Assembly: GCF_023715325.1 (NCBI RefSeq)
Contig: NZ_JAMBNX010000001.1
Location: 372,001-436,000, forward strand
Length of the DNA stretch: 64,000 nt
Reading direction: 5' to 3'
From: Agromyces mediolanus
Lineage (GTDB): Bacteria; Actinomycetota; Actinomycetes; Actinomycetales; Microbacteriaceae
Of the stretch, positions 39,400 to 47,462 are shown one piece after another. The notes below the pieces were generated by a model. That model did no database searches, was not told the DNA's origin, and saw only the letters and a program-made list of their open reading frames with translations. Both the position numbers and the translations under genes were made by a program. How positions within the stretch are numbered: position 1 is the first letter of the stretch; each line of letters begins with the position of its first letter.

Positions 39400-39542
39400 T
39401 TGATACGTCAGGTCCACCGCTGCGCCTGACGGGCGTACTCGCTGATCGTCCGTCTGCCTGCTGCGTGGTGAACCTCGCGCACCTCATAGTCGCAAGCCAT
39501 GAAGCGAGCCCTGGTATCGGGGGCGTAGGGAGGAGGCCGGCT

Positions 39543-40439
39543 ATGGACATCGGCGCCGTGCTACGCGCCGCCGCGGCGATGCCGCTGTCGGATGCGGCGA
39601 GGTCGTTCGCCCAGGCCGGCGTCCCCGTCTTCCCGTGCCGGCGTCTGGGGAAGGAGCCGCGCACCGAGCACGGGTTCCATGACGCGAGCGCCGAGTTGCG
39701 ACAGGTGGCCGCGTGGTGGCGGCGCTGGCCGACCGCGAACATCGGCGTGCCGACCGGCGCGGTCTCGGGCTTCGAGGTGGTCGACGTCGACGTCCACCCG
39801 GCCGGAACCGGATACGCCGCGTTCGGGCGAGCGCAGCGCGAGGGCCTGGTCGACGGATGGGCCGCGCTCGTGCGCACCCCGTCCGGCGGGCTGCACGCCT
39901 ACTACCCGGCAAGCCCGGACGATCCGCACCGTTCCTGGCAGGCGCCGGCCGCGCACATCGACTTCCGTGGCGACGGCGGCTACATCGTCGTGCCGCCCTC
40001 AACGGTGATCGGGCGGGCTGGGAAGCGCTCCTATACGGTGGTCGCCACCGCGACCTCCGACGGCGCGCCGGTCGACGCGCGCGCCTTGCGGGAGCTGCTG
40101 GACCCGCGCCCCGAGCCGGTCCCGTGGGCGGGGCCGCGGGAGCGCGTCGGAGACCTCGACCCCGATCGGCTGGCACGCTGGGTTGCCGCGCGCGGTGAGG
40201 GCGAACGCAACCGTGCCCTGTTCTGGGCCGCGTGCCGCGCCGCCGAGGCCGGCGTCCCCTCCGCCGACGCCCACGCCGTCCTTGGGCCGGCTGCCGAACG
40301 CGCCGGCTTGCCGGTTCCCGAGATCACTACGACGATCCGCTCCGCGTATCGCATCGCACACCCGCAGGCCGCGGCCCGGCCCGTGCCTGCCGGAATGTCC
40401 CCGGTCGCTGTGCAGCCCTCGATCCGGGCGGTCTTGTGA
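39543..40439 (+). CDS. bifunctional DNA primase/polymerase (prim-pol) domain protein
   Basis: 298 residues. The prim-pol core lies at about 15-180: PVFPCRRLGKEPRTEHGF, WPTANIGVPTG, catalytic FEVVDVDVH and the TPSGGLHAYY strand. The C-terminal part is a short primase-associated helical region without a helicase domain. It probably primes or copies element DNA during replication or after transfer. AGGAGG at 39529 sets the start. It begins the second backbone stretch and its stop overlaps the next gene as GTGA. Confidence 0.88.
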   Translation: MDIGAVLRAAAAMPLSDAARSFAQAGVPVFPCRRLGKEPRTEHGFHDASAELRQVAAWWRRWPTANIGVPTGAVSGFEVVDVDVHPAGTGYAAFGRAQREGLVDGWAALVRTPSGGLHAYYPASPDDPHRSWQAPAAHIDFRGDGGYIVVPPSTVIGRAGKRSYTVVATATSDGAPVDARALRELLDPRPEPVPWAGPRERVGDLDPDRLARWVAARGEGERNRALFWAACRAAEAGVPSADAHAVLGPAAERAGLPVPEITTTIRSAYRIAHPQAAARPVPAGMSPVAVQPSIRAVL

Positions 40440-41089
40440 ACGGTCAGCCCCAGGTGCGGCGATTCGTTGTGGGCACCGCCATCGCGGGCACGGTGTTCAT
40501 CGCGATCGGCGCGTTCTGGCTGTCCTTCACGGCGCTGGCGGATCTGGCGCGCCGCTCCGGGATCGACGACGCGCAGGCGTGGGCGTGGCCGCTCATCGTG
40601 GACGGCATCATCGTCGTCGCCACGGTCGCGGTCGTCGCCCTGGCCGGGCAGCGAACGGCCTGGTATCCGTGGTTGTTGCTGATGGCCGGGGCGCTCGTGT
40701 CGGTCACCGCGAACGCGATCCACGCGATTGTCGCCGCCGATGCCGACGTGCCGGCGGTGCTCGCCGCCTCCGTGGCCGCCGTGCCGCCGCTGGTGCTGCT
40801 GGCGATCACCCATCTCACCGTCGTCCTCACCCGCGCGCGCCCGGTCGGCCCGTCCGAGCAGAGCGTCGCCGAGCCCGCGCTCGCGGTCGAGGTCGAGCCG
40901 GTCGCGGAGGCGGACCCGCCGACGTCCGGGCGGGAGCTCGCGGTGGTGCTGCGGGATGAGGGCTGGTCGAACAAGCGGATCGCCCGGCACGTCGGCGTGC
41001 ATCCCTCGACTGTCGGACGGTGGCTCGGAGCGCGTACCTCTCCGATAGCCATCACCGCGACCGCCGACACGGAAGGAACGCAACCATGA
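40436..41089 (+). CDS. DUF2637 membrane protein with C-terminal HTH
   Basis: 217 residues. Four hydrophobic helices (about 10-115) make the DUF2637 region. An acidic Glu/Pro linker follows, then a DEGWSNKRIARHVGVHPSTVGRWLG helix-turn-helix-like segment, so a membrane part is joined to a DNA-binding part. DUF2637 proteins are common in actinobacterial plasmids and ICEs (SpdB-like spread functions have been suggested). The GTG start overlaps the prim-pol stop. Confidence 0.8.
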   Translation: MNGQPQVRRFVVGTAIAGTVFIAIGAFWLSFTALADLARRSGIDDAQAWAWPLIVDGIIVVATVAVVALAGQRTAWYPWLLLMAGALVSVTANAIHAIVAADADVPAVLAASVAAVPPLVLLAITHLTVVLTRARPVGPSEQSVAEPALAVEVEPVAEADPPTSGRELAVVLRDEGWSNKRIARHVGVHPSTVGRWLGARTSPIAITATADTEGTQP

Positions 41090-41502
41090 TCGACGCGATC
41101 CGAGACGCGCAGCCGCCTCACGACAAATCGCGTGAGGCCGGCTCGCAGCCGACCCGCGCCCCCATCGAGCGGCCAGAGCCGGACGTCTCCGAGTTCGCGG
41201 TGCATGGCGACCCGTCCCGTCAGGCCGTTCCGGGACCGGCTCCGGCTGCGGCGTCGGGGCGCAGCACGGTCGCGTGGGTGCGGCCGACCGATCTGTTCGT
41301 CAGCCTGAGCGGGCGCGCCTCGGGCCGGGGCATCGACTTCCAGGCGGAGTTGGCACGCCGGACCCGCCGGCTGCCGTCGAACGCAGTCGCGGTGTCCCGT
41401 CGCGGGATCGCGCGGCGTTCGCACCGGCTCGCCCCGGTGACCGCGTTCGGTGTGAACACCCCGGCCGCACAGACCTCGCTCGAACCCCTCGAGCTGAAGT
41501 AG
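41086..41502 (+). CDS. uncharacterised mobile-element protein
   Basis: 138 residues, soluble, Pro/Arg/Ala-rich and probably disordered. It begins MIDAIRDAQPPHDKSREAG and ends LEPLELK. A GRASGRGIDFQAELARRTRRL helix is the only compact-looking part. I see no known domain. The start at 41086 overlaps the DUF2637 end by 4 bp, so the two are co-translated. Confidence 0.6.
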   Translation: MIDAIRDAQPPHDKSREAGSQPTRAPIERPEPDVSEFAVHGDPSRQAVPGPAPAAASGRSTVAWVRPTDLFVSLSGRASGRGIDFQAELARRTRRLPSNAVAVSRRGIARRSHRLAPVTAFGVNTPAAQTSLEPLELK

Positions 41503-41594
41503 GCCGGAGCCCCAGCATGCACCGCTTCCCCAGCGTCCGGCCGGCCGCTGGGGAGCGTCCGTGTACCTGCCTGACGTACAGGAGGTGCCCGATC

Positions 41595-42431
41595 ATGCTG
41601 CAAACCACTCAGCCCGCGTTCGCCACGAGCGAGGGACTTCGCGTCCTGCTCGTCCGCCTGCACGACGCCGGCCCCGGCGCCTGGCGCACCGACCCGGAGG
41701 CGGCGGCGCTGATGCAGTACACGATCCGCAAGTACGCGGGCCTGGCCCGCAAGCACCGCCAGGAGCCCGAGGACGCAGCCCCGGCCGCGTTCGATGCGAT
41801 GCGCACGTCCTCGGTGCGCGGCGCCGACGACCCCTGGGCGGTTGTCACCCGCGCCGTGGACATCACCCTGAAGGCCGACGAGCAGGCCGCCGGGATGCTG
41901 TGCTCCACCCATCAGGCGCGACGCGCAGAATACTCCGGCTTCCATGAGGCCGAGCGGTTCTCCGACCGGGAGACCTCGATCACCGAGTACCACCCGGCGT
42001 TCCGCGTCGAGGCGCCCGAGGACACGGACGACGAGAGCGACGACCGCTCCGAGCAGGCCCGCCGCGCCCTCGAGGAGACCATCGCCTTGTTCGTCGCGTT
42101 GGACTGGCCCGAGGACGTCACCCGCGCGTCGATCGAGTACATCAGCGGACGGCTCATCGAGACCGGATCGCGGCGGGCTGCCTACGAGTCGTTGCGTCGG
42201 GACAAGCACGCCCGCGCGCTGCTGGATATGCCGCGGGTGTCGTGGACGACGCTGCTACGCGTCGTGCTTGGTAGCCCTGACCCGACTCTGGTGGCCACGA
42301 ACACCGGCCGCGGGGTGCTGCTGCGTCTGACCCGCGGGTATCCGGTCGCCGAGATCGCCGCCGACGACGACCTGGCGCTGACGATCATCCTCGCCAACCC
42401 GATCACCGTGCGCGGTGGCGAGCTGACATGA
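41595..42431 (+). CDS. uncharacterised, weakly sigma-factor-like protein
   Basis: 278 residues. A stretch near residues 38-75 (ALMQYTIRKYAGLARKHR followed by EDAAPAAFDAM) looks like sigma-70 region 2, and an ALEETIALF/RASIEYISGRL region could be a degenerate region 4. Neither is strong. A role in regulating element genes is an inference. AGGAGG lies 11 bp before the ATG, after a 9-bp-stem hairpin (41527-41554). The stop overlaps the ParB-like start as ATGA. Confidence 0.6.
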   Translation: MLQTTQPAFATSEGLRVLLVRLHDAGPGAWRTDPEAAALMQYTIRKYAGLARKHRQEPEDAAPAAFDAMRTSSVRGADDPWAVVTRAVDITLKADEQAAGMLCSTHQARRAEYSGFHEAERFSDRETSITEYHPAFRVEAPEDTDDESDDRSEQARRALEETIALFVALDWPEDVTRASIEYISGRLIETGSRRAAYESLRRDKHARALLDMPRVSWTTLLRVVLGSPDPTLVATNTGRGVLLRLTRGYPVAEIAADDDLALTIILANPITVRGGELT

Positions 42432-43507
42432 GCACGAGCGACCCGACCGCGGGACACATCGAACTGGAATGGTCGCTCGACGCGATCCGCATGGGCTACC
42501 GGCACCGGCAAGAGCAGGGCGACATCCCCGGCCTGGCCGAGTCGATCCGCCGGCAAGGGTTCCTGCACCCGCTGACGATCACCCCCGACGGGTTGCTGAT
42601 CTGCGGCGGGCGCCGCTACCTGGCAGCGCAGTACCTCGGGCTGAAGACCGTGAACGTGTGGGTGCGCACCGGGATCTCCGACAAGCTCTCTCTGCTGCTG
42701 GCCGAGCAGGACGAGAACCAGCTGCGCCTGGACTACACCGACCTGGAGAAAGCGTCCCTGTACCGGGAGCTGCGCGCCGAGCTCGCCGCGGACGCCGCAC
42801 GCCGCCAGGAGGCCACCCGGTTCACCTCCGAAGGAAGAAACCCCAGGTCAGACGGTGCCGCCGAATCGACGGCACCGCACGGGGAGGCGGGGGACGTCCG
42901 TGAGCGGGCGGCGCTGATGGTCACCGGCAAGAAGGGGTACACGAAGCTGGAGCAGATCGGACGCTTGGAGGAGCTGGCCGCCGACGACGCCCAGCCGGCG
43001 TCCGTGCGCGAGCGCGCCCAGGCCGGCTTGGACGCGATCGGCCAGGGCGGACCCGTCAGCCCGGCCTACCGGCGCGCGCAGGCCGAGCAGTCCCTCGCCG
43101 AGCTGGAGCGCCTGGCCGAGGACGACACCGAGCCCGGCGGCGTGCGTGACGCGGCGGCCCGTGCGCTGGCGCGGCTGCGCGGCCAGCAATCCACCGTGCG
43201 CGCAGCGGAGCTGGAGCGGGTCGCTGCCGACACCCTGGCCCGTGTCCGTGCCGCCACCAAGCGCCGACCGGGCCGGCCGCACCCGGTCCCAGGGCAGGGG
43301 CAGGACGAGCCGGCGCGTTATCCAGTGCGGGTGTTCGTCGCCACGGTCGATGACTTGGCCGGCTTCACGTCGCACTTCGATCCGGCCGAACTCGCCGCCA
43401 CGCTCGACGACGAACAGTGGGCCGAGTTCGAGGCCGTCCTCGACGCGCTGAACGAGCTGGCCGAGCAGATGCGCTCGGCGCGCACGCGTCGCCTGATCGC
43501 GCTGTGA
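42428..43507 (+). CDS. ParB/Srx-domain nuclease-like protein
   Basis: 359 residues. The N-terminal ParB fold includes IPGLAESIRRQGFLHPLTI and LLICGGRRYLAAQYLG, with the GGRR loop typical of ParB/sulfiredoxin domains. A long helical, Ala/Arg/Glu-rich region follows, possibly coiled coil. Solitary ParB-like proteins in conjugative elements act in DNA stabilisation or as nucleases; no parA neighbour is seen, so partition is not shown. Confidence 0.8.
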   Translation: MSTSDPTAGHIELEWSLDAIRMGYRHRQEQGDIPGLAESIRRQGFLHPLTITPDGLLICGGRRYLAAQYLGLKTVNVWVRTGISDKLSLLLAEQDENQLRLDYTDLEKASLYRELRAELAADAARRQEATRFTSEGRNPRSDGAAESTAPHGEAGDVRERAALMVTGKKGYTKLEQIGRLEELAADDAQPASVRERAQAGLDAIGQGGPVSPAYRRAQAEQSLAELERLAEDDTEPGGVRDAAARALARLRGQQSTVRAAELERVAADTLARVRAATKRRPGRPHPVPGQGQDEPARYPVRVFVATVDDLAGFTSHFDPAELAATLDDEQWAEFEAVLDALNELAEQMRSARTRRLIAL

Positions 43508-43509
43508 CC

Positions 43510-43532
43510 GTGCGCGGGGATGCCCCGCGCAC
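43510..43532 (+). promoter_or_regulatory. perfect 10-bp-stem hairpin in the gap before the next transfer gene
   Basis: GTGCGCGGGG (43510-43519), ATG loop, CCCCGCGCAC (43523-43532), ending 9 bp before the 43542 start. The right arm belongs to a GCGCACCTG motif (43527-43535) that recurs in other transfer-gene gaps. It may regulate translation or mark a processing site. Confidence 0.35.
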
Positions 43533-43541
43533 CTGGACAGC

Positions 43542-44234
43542 ATGGAGCTGACCCCTCGACCCGGACGCCGGCTACGCGTCATCCTTGCGCTGGTCGCCGC
43601 CGGCCTGCTGCTGATCCTGGCCGGCGTCGGCGTGTACGGGCTGCTGGCCGGTCCCCGCCGCGACGCCCCAGTCGACCCGCCGCCGAGCACCTCATCCACG
43701 CCTGCCCCGGTCGAGACATTCCCCGCCGCGGACGAGCCCGCCGCGCTGCGGCTCACGCACGACCCCGAGCGGTTCGCCCGCTCGGTCGCGGCGACCCTGT
43801 TCACCTGGGACGCCGGCGCCAGCTACGGACCGCTGGACATCGCCGACGTGCTGCTGGAGGCCGCCGAGACGACCACCGGGGAGCAGAACGGCCTCGCCTC
43901 CGACATCGCCGGCTACTTGCCGACGACTTCGGCGTGGGCGCAGCTGCGCGGCTACGCCACGAGGCAGAGCCTCACCATCGACAGCATCGGCGTCCCGGAC
44001 GGCTGGGCCGACGCGCTCGCGCAGGCCCGCCCCGGCCAACTGCTGCCGGGCACGACGGCGTTCACGATCGACGCGACCCGGCACCGCACCGGCATCTGGA
44101 ACGGGCAGCAGATCACCTCCGAGCATCCGGTCGCGTTCACCGCGTTCATCGTGTGTTCGCCGCCCGCGCCGGAGTTCTCCACCGGGCCGTGCCGACTGCT
44201 GCGCCTGTCCCAGCTCGACAACCCGCTGCGGTGA
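43542..44234 (+). CDS. membrane-anchored transfer protein of unknown family
   Basis: 230 residues. A basic N terminus and one hydrophobic helix (VILALVAAGLLLILAGVGVYGLL, about 12-34) are followed by a Pro/Ser/Thr linker and a roughly 160-residue extracytoplasmic domain with FARSVAATLFTWD and FTIDATRHRTG. This resembles the one-helix bitopic layout of VirB8/TcpC-like mating-bridge proteins, but I cannot confirm homology. It lies directly before the cell-wall hydrolase. Confidence 0.6.
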   Translation: MELTPRPGRRLRVILALVAAGLLLILAGVGVYGLLAGPRRDAPVDPPPSTSSTPAPVETFPAADEPAALRLTHDPERFARSVAATLFTWDAGASYGPLDIADVLLEAAETTTGEQNGLASDIAGYLPTTSAWAQLRGYATRQSLTIDSIGVPDGWADALAQARPGQLLPGTTAFTIDATRHRTGIWNGQQITSEHPVAFTAFIVCSPPAPEFSTGPCRLLRLSQLDNPLR

Positions 44235-44238
44235 CGGC

Positions 44239-45411
44239 ATGAAGAAGCTCGCCATCACCCTCGCGCTGCTGATCTTCGTCGGCCTCTCCCCGGCGCTGCT
44301 GGCGGTCGGACTGCTGATGACCCCCGCCGCCCAGGCTGCAGCGTGCCTGCCCGGCTCCCTGACGGTCGGGGCCATCCCCGACGAGCTGACTGCCACCGCA
44401 GCCGACGGCACCTCGATCACGCTGACGCGCACGCAACTGACCCATGCGGCCACGATCATCACGGTCGGCGGGCGCACCAGCGGCGTGGGCGCGCCCGGCG
44501 TCGTCATCGCCCTGATGGCGGCGCTCACCGAGTCCCGGCTGCGGATGCTCGCCAACACCGGCGCCTACCCCGAGTCCGGCGACTACCCGAACGACGGCAA
44601 CGGGGCCGACCACGACAGCCTCGGCCTGTTCCAGATGCGGCCCGCCTCCGGGTGGGGAACCGTCGCCGAGCTGATGGACCCCGACTACCAGGCGCGCGCG
44701 TTCTACGGCGGGCCGGACGGCCCCAACTACCCGAGCCCGAGGGGTCTGCTCGACATCCCCGGCTGGCAGCAGATGGACCCCGGCGAGGCGGCGCAGGCAG
44801 TCGAGGTCAGCGCCTACCCGGATCGCTATCAGAACTACCGACCCGTCGCCGAGACGATCCTGCGTGTGCTGACCGCACCGCCGCGCGGAGGCGCAGGCGG
44901 TTTGGCCACGCCGATCGTGCTCGAGACCACGAGGGTCGTGTTCCCGCTTCCGACCGGGACATGGGTGCGCACCGACCCATTCGGGATGCGTGTTCACCCG
45001 ATCACCGGCGAGCGGTCGATGCACACCGGCACCGACTTCGCCGCCGCCGACGGCACCCCGATCTTCGCGATCGCCGACGGCATGGTCACCCACGCCGGCT
45101 ACTCCGGTGGTTACGGCGGGCTCATCGTCATCGAGCACACCGTGGGCGGGCAGCGGGTCGCCTCGGCCTATGCGCACATGTGGGAGAACGGCATCTATGT
45201 CGCCAACGGGCAGACGGTCAGCGCCGGGCAGCACATCGGCGACGTCGGCTCCTCCGGACAGTCCACCGGCCCGCACCTGCACTTCGAGATCCGCGAAGGC
45301 GGCGGGGGCGGCACCGCCGTCGACTCGGAGCCGTGGCTGGCCGAGCGCGGCGCGCTCGACCTGGACGCCGCCAGCACCTCCGCATGCAGGCCGAGCCCGG
45401 AGGCTGCCTGA
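44239..45411 (+). CDS. secreted peptidoglycan hydrolase with lysozyme-like and M23 domains
   Basis: 390 residues, the VirB1-like wall-opening enzyme of the transfer apparatus. After a signal peptide ending AQAA, residues about 75-200 look like a transglycosylase fold (catalytic-type Glu in ALTESRL, then SLGLFQMRPASGWG). Residues about 240-370 are an M23/LytM peptidase with the zinc ligands in HTGTDFAA and GPHLHFE. A double-domain enzyme could cut both glycan and peptide. It overlaps the next start by one base. Confidence 0.88.
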   Translation: MKKLAITLALLIFVGLSPALLAVGLLMTPAAQAAACLPGSLTVGAIPDELTATAADGTSITLTRTQLTHAATIITVGGRTSGVGAPGVVIALMAALTESRLRMLANTGAYPESGDYPNDGNGADHDSLGLFQMRPASGWGTVAELMDPDYQARAFYGGPDGPNYPSPRGLLDIPGWQQMDPGEAAQAVEVSAYPDRYQNYRPVAETILRVLTAPPRGGAGGLATPIVLETTRVVFPLPTGTWVRTDPFGMRVHPITGERSMHTGTDFAAADGTPIFAIADGMVTHAGYSGGYGGLIVIEHTVGGQRVASAYAHMWENGIYVANGQTVSAGQHIGDVGSSGQSTGPHLHFEIREGGGGGTAVDSEPWLAERGALDLDAASTSACRPSPEAA

Positions 45412-45677
45412 TGGACGTGTTCCCCGACTTCGGCGCCACCGCCGGCGCGGCGGACCTGCCCCAAGTCATCGGCGCCCTGCTGATGTTCGTGCTCGTCATC
45501 GCCGTGCTGATGCTCGTCGTCTGCGCGATCACCTGGGCGCTCGCCGCCTCGCACGGTAACTACCAAACCGCCACACGCGCCCGAACCGGGCTGCTCGTCG
45601 CGATCGGCACCGCCGTGCTCGCCGGAGCCGGCGTCGCCTGGCTGAACTGGCTCATCACCCTCGGCTCCGGGCTCTGA
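45411..45677 (+). CDS. DUF6112-like two-helix membrane protein
   Basis: 88 residues with two hydrophobic helices (IGALLMFVLVIAVLMLVVC and LLVAIGTAVLAGAGVAWL) and a short basic loop between them (NYQTATRARTG). It resembles VirB2/TrbC-like pilin-sized proteins, and a related protein follows at 45749. A structural role in the conjugation channel is plausible. Confidence 0.7.
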   Translation: MDVFPDFGATAGAADLPQVIGALLMFVLVIAVLMLVVCAITWALAASHGNYQTATRARTGLLVAIGTAVLAGAGVAWLNWLITLGSGL

Positions 45678-45748
45678 AGCCCCGGTGGGATGTGCCGCGC
45701 ACCTGACTCGCGAGAACACATCCCTCGCGAACGTCAAGGAGTCCCACC

Positions 45749-46018
45749 GTGATCGACATCGACCCCAACGGCACCGGCCTGCCCGGTATCGAGCAGCTGC
45801 GCACCATCGTCGGCGCGATCATGACGGTAGGTCTCATCCTGAGCGTCCTGGCCCTGATCGTCTCCGCGATCATCTGGGGCTTCGGCGCGAACAGCAGCAA
45901 CCCCCACCTGGCCTCGCGCGGCAAGGTCGGCGTCCTGGTCAGCTGCGGTGCCGCGATCATCTGCGGCGCGAGCGTCACCCTCATCAACTTCTTCTGGAAC
46001 GTGGGCCAGAGCGTATGA
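45749..46018 (+). CDS. DUF6112-family small membrane protein
   Basis: 89 residues from a GTG at 45749. It has two helices (IVGAIMTVGLILSVLALIVSA and VGVLVSCGAAIICGASVTLI), separated by NSSNPHLASRGK. It is a divergent paralogue of the 45411 protein with the same topology, probably the pilin-like or channel component of the secretion system. A dyad (GGGATGTG at 45687-45694, CACATCCC at 45717-45724) lies in the gap upstream. Confidence 0.75.
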   Translation: MIDIDPNGTGLPGIEQLRTIVGAIMTVGLILSVLALIVSAIIWGFGANSSNPHLASRGKVGVLVSCGAAIICGASVTLINFFWNVGQSV

Positions 46019-46052
46019 GGAGCCGCGCGAGCGCGCACCGGGAGCGGCGCTC

Positions 46053-47459
46053 ATGAGCGTGTGCGACATCCCCGTCATCTCCAGCGTCTGCGATGCCGTC
46101 GGCGAGGGCGTCGCCTCCCTGGTCGCGGCCCCATTCGATTGGCTCGCCCAGGCGATGGGCGCCGCCGCCGGGTGGCTATTCCAAGCCGTGTGGGGCGTGT
46201 TCGACACCACCACCCTCGTCGACGTCACCGGCGCCGAGTACGTCGGCGTCTACAACCTCCTGTTCGGCGTCGCGATCTTCGTGATGCTCGTCTTCTTCTG
46301 CCTCCAGCTCATCACCGGCCTGATCCGCCGCGACCCCGGCGCCCTCCCGCGCGCCGCCCTCGGGCTGGCGAAATCCGTGCTCGGCTCCTTCGTCGCCCTC
46401 ACCCTGACCGGAACGCTGCTGGAGATCACCGATCAGCTGTGCATCGGCATCGTCCAGGCAACCGGCAACTCCATGCAGGACATGGGCGACAAGATCGCCC
46501 TTCTGGGTGGCGCGCTCGCCGGCATCAACATCGCCGCGCCCGGTGTCGGGGCGATCATCACCATCTTCTTGGCGGGCCTGGCGATCTCCGCCGCCGCCAT
46601 CGTGTGGTTCTCCCTGCTCGTGCGCAAAGCCCTCCTGCTGGTCGCGATCGTGTTCGCTCCGGTCGCCCTCGCCGGAGCATCGTGGGATGCGACCCGTGGC
46701 TGGTTCGGCAAGTGGGCGACCTTCGTGCTCGCCCTGATCCTGTCCAAGCTCGTCCTGGTCGTCGTGTTCCTCGTCGCCATCGCCCAGGTCTCCCAGCCGA
46801 TCGACCTCGACCTCGCCTCCATCAGCGACCCGATCGCCGGCGTCGTCCTCATGCTGGTGGCCGCGTTCGCGCCGTACATGACGTACAAGTTCATCTCCTT
46901 CGTCGGGTTCGACATGTACCACGCGATGTCGGCCGAGCAGGAGGCGAAATCGGCCATGAACAGGCCCGTGCCCGTGCCGACCGGAGGTGGTAACGGGGCG
47001 TCCCCGAAGAAGATCCTCGACGGCGGCGACGCCCCCTCCGGCGGCGGCCGGCCCCCTGCGCCCACCGGGCAGCCGTCGACCGGAGGCGGAGGCGGAGCGG
47101 CGGCCGGAGGCGCGGCGCCCGCCGCGGGCGGCGGTGCCGCCACAAGCTCAGGCGCCGGGGCCGGTGCCGCGGCGGGAGGTGGAGCCGCAGCCGGCGGCGC
47201 CGCCGCCGCAGGGCCGGTCGGTGCGGCCGTCGTCGTCGGTGCCAAGGTCGCCGGCGCCGCAGCGACCGCAGGCCCGAAGGCCGGCAACGCCGTCGCCGCC
47301 GCCGCCGGAGGACACGCGGACGCCGCCGAGCCGGCCACGACCCCACCGAGCACCCCACCCGCCCCGGCCGCGCCGTCACGGCCGGCCGCGCCCGCATCGC
47401 CGCCGCCGCGCCAGCCCGACCCGCCGGCGCGCCCGCAGCCCCCGGCGAAGAAGGAGTAG
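46053..47459 (+). CDS. VirB6/TrbL-like conjugation channel protein with Gly/Ala/Pro-rich tail
   Basis: 468 residues. Five or six membrane helices occupy about 20-290 (VYNLLFGVAIFVMLVFFCLQ, LLLVAIVFAPVALAG, WATFVLALILSKLVLVVVF), the TrbL/VirB6 pattern. The last 160 residues are very low complexity (GGGGGAAAGGAAP and similar, then Ala/Pro), probably a disordered cytoplasmic or wall-spanning tail. It starts at 46053, 34 bp after the DUF6112 gene, and is followed 3 bp later by the SCO6880-like gene. Confidence 0.82.
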   Translation: MSVCDIPVISSVCDAVGEGVASLVAAPFDWLAQAMGAAAGWLFQAVWGVFDTTTLVDVTGAEYVGVYNLLFGVAIFVMLVFFCLQLITGLIRRDPGALPRAALGLAKSVLGSFVALTLTGTLLEITDQLCIGIVQATGNSMQDMGDKIALLGGALAGINIAAPGVGAIITIFLAGLAISAAAIVWFSLLVRKALLLVAIVFAPVALAGASWDATRGWFGKWATFVLALILSKLVLVVVFLVAIAQVSQPIDLDLASISDPIAGVVLMLVAAFAPYMTYKFISFVGFDMYHAMSAEQEAKSAMNRPVPVPTGGGNGASPKKILDGGDAPSGGGRPPAPTGQPSTGGGGGAAAGGAAPAAGGGAATSSGAGAGAAAGGGAAAGGAAAAGPVGAAVVVGAKVAGAAATAGPKAGNAVAAAAGGHADAAEPATTPPSTPPAPAAPSRPAAPASPPPRQPDPPARPQPPAKKE

Positions 47460-47462
47460 GTC

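Noticed and set aside
42428..43507. Complete parAB partition system
   Set aside because: Only a ParB-fold protein is present. No ParA ATPase or parS-like repeats were found nearby.
47090..47460. Gly/Ala/Pro-rich repeats at the end of the VirB6-like gene as a DNA repeat array
   Set aside because: They are low-complexity codon runs within one reading frame, without a constant unit or spacer. They are not CRISPR or tandem DNA repeats.
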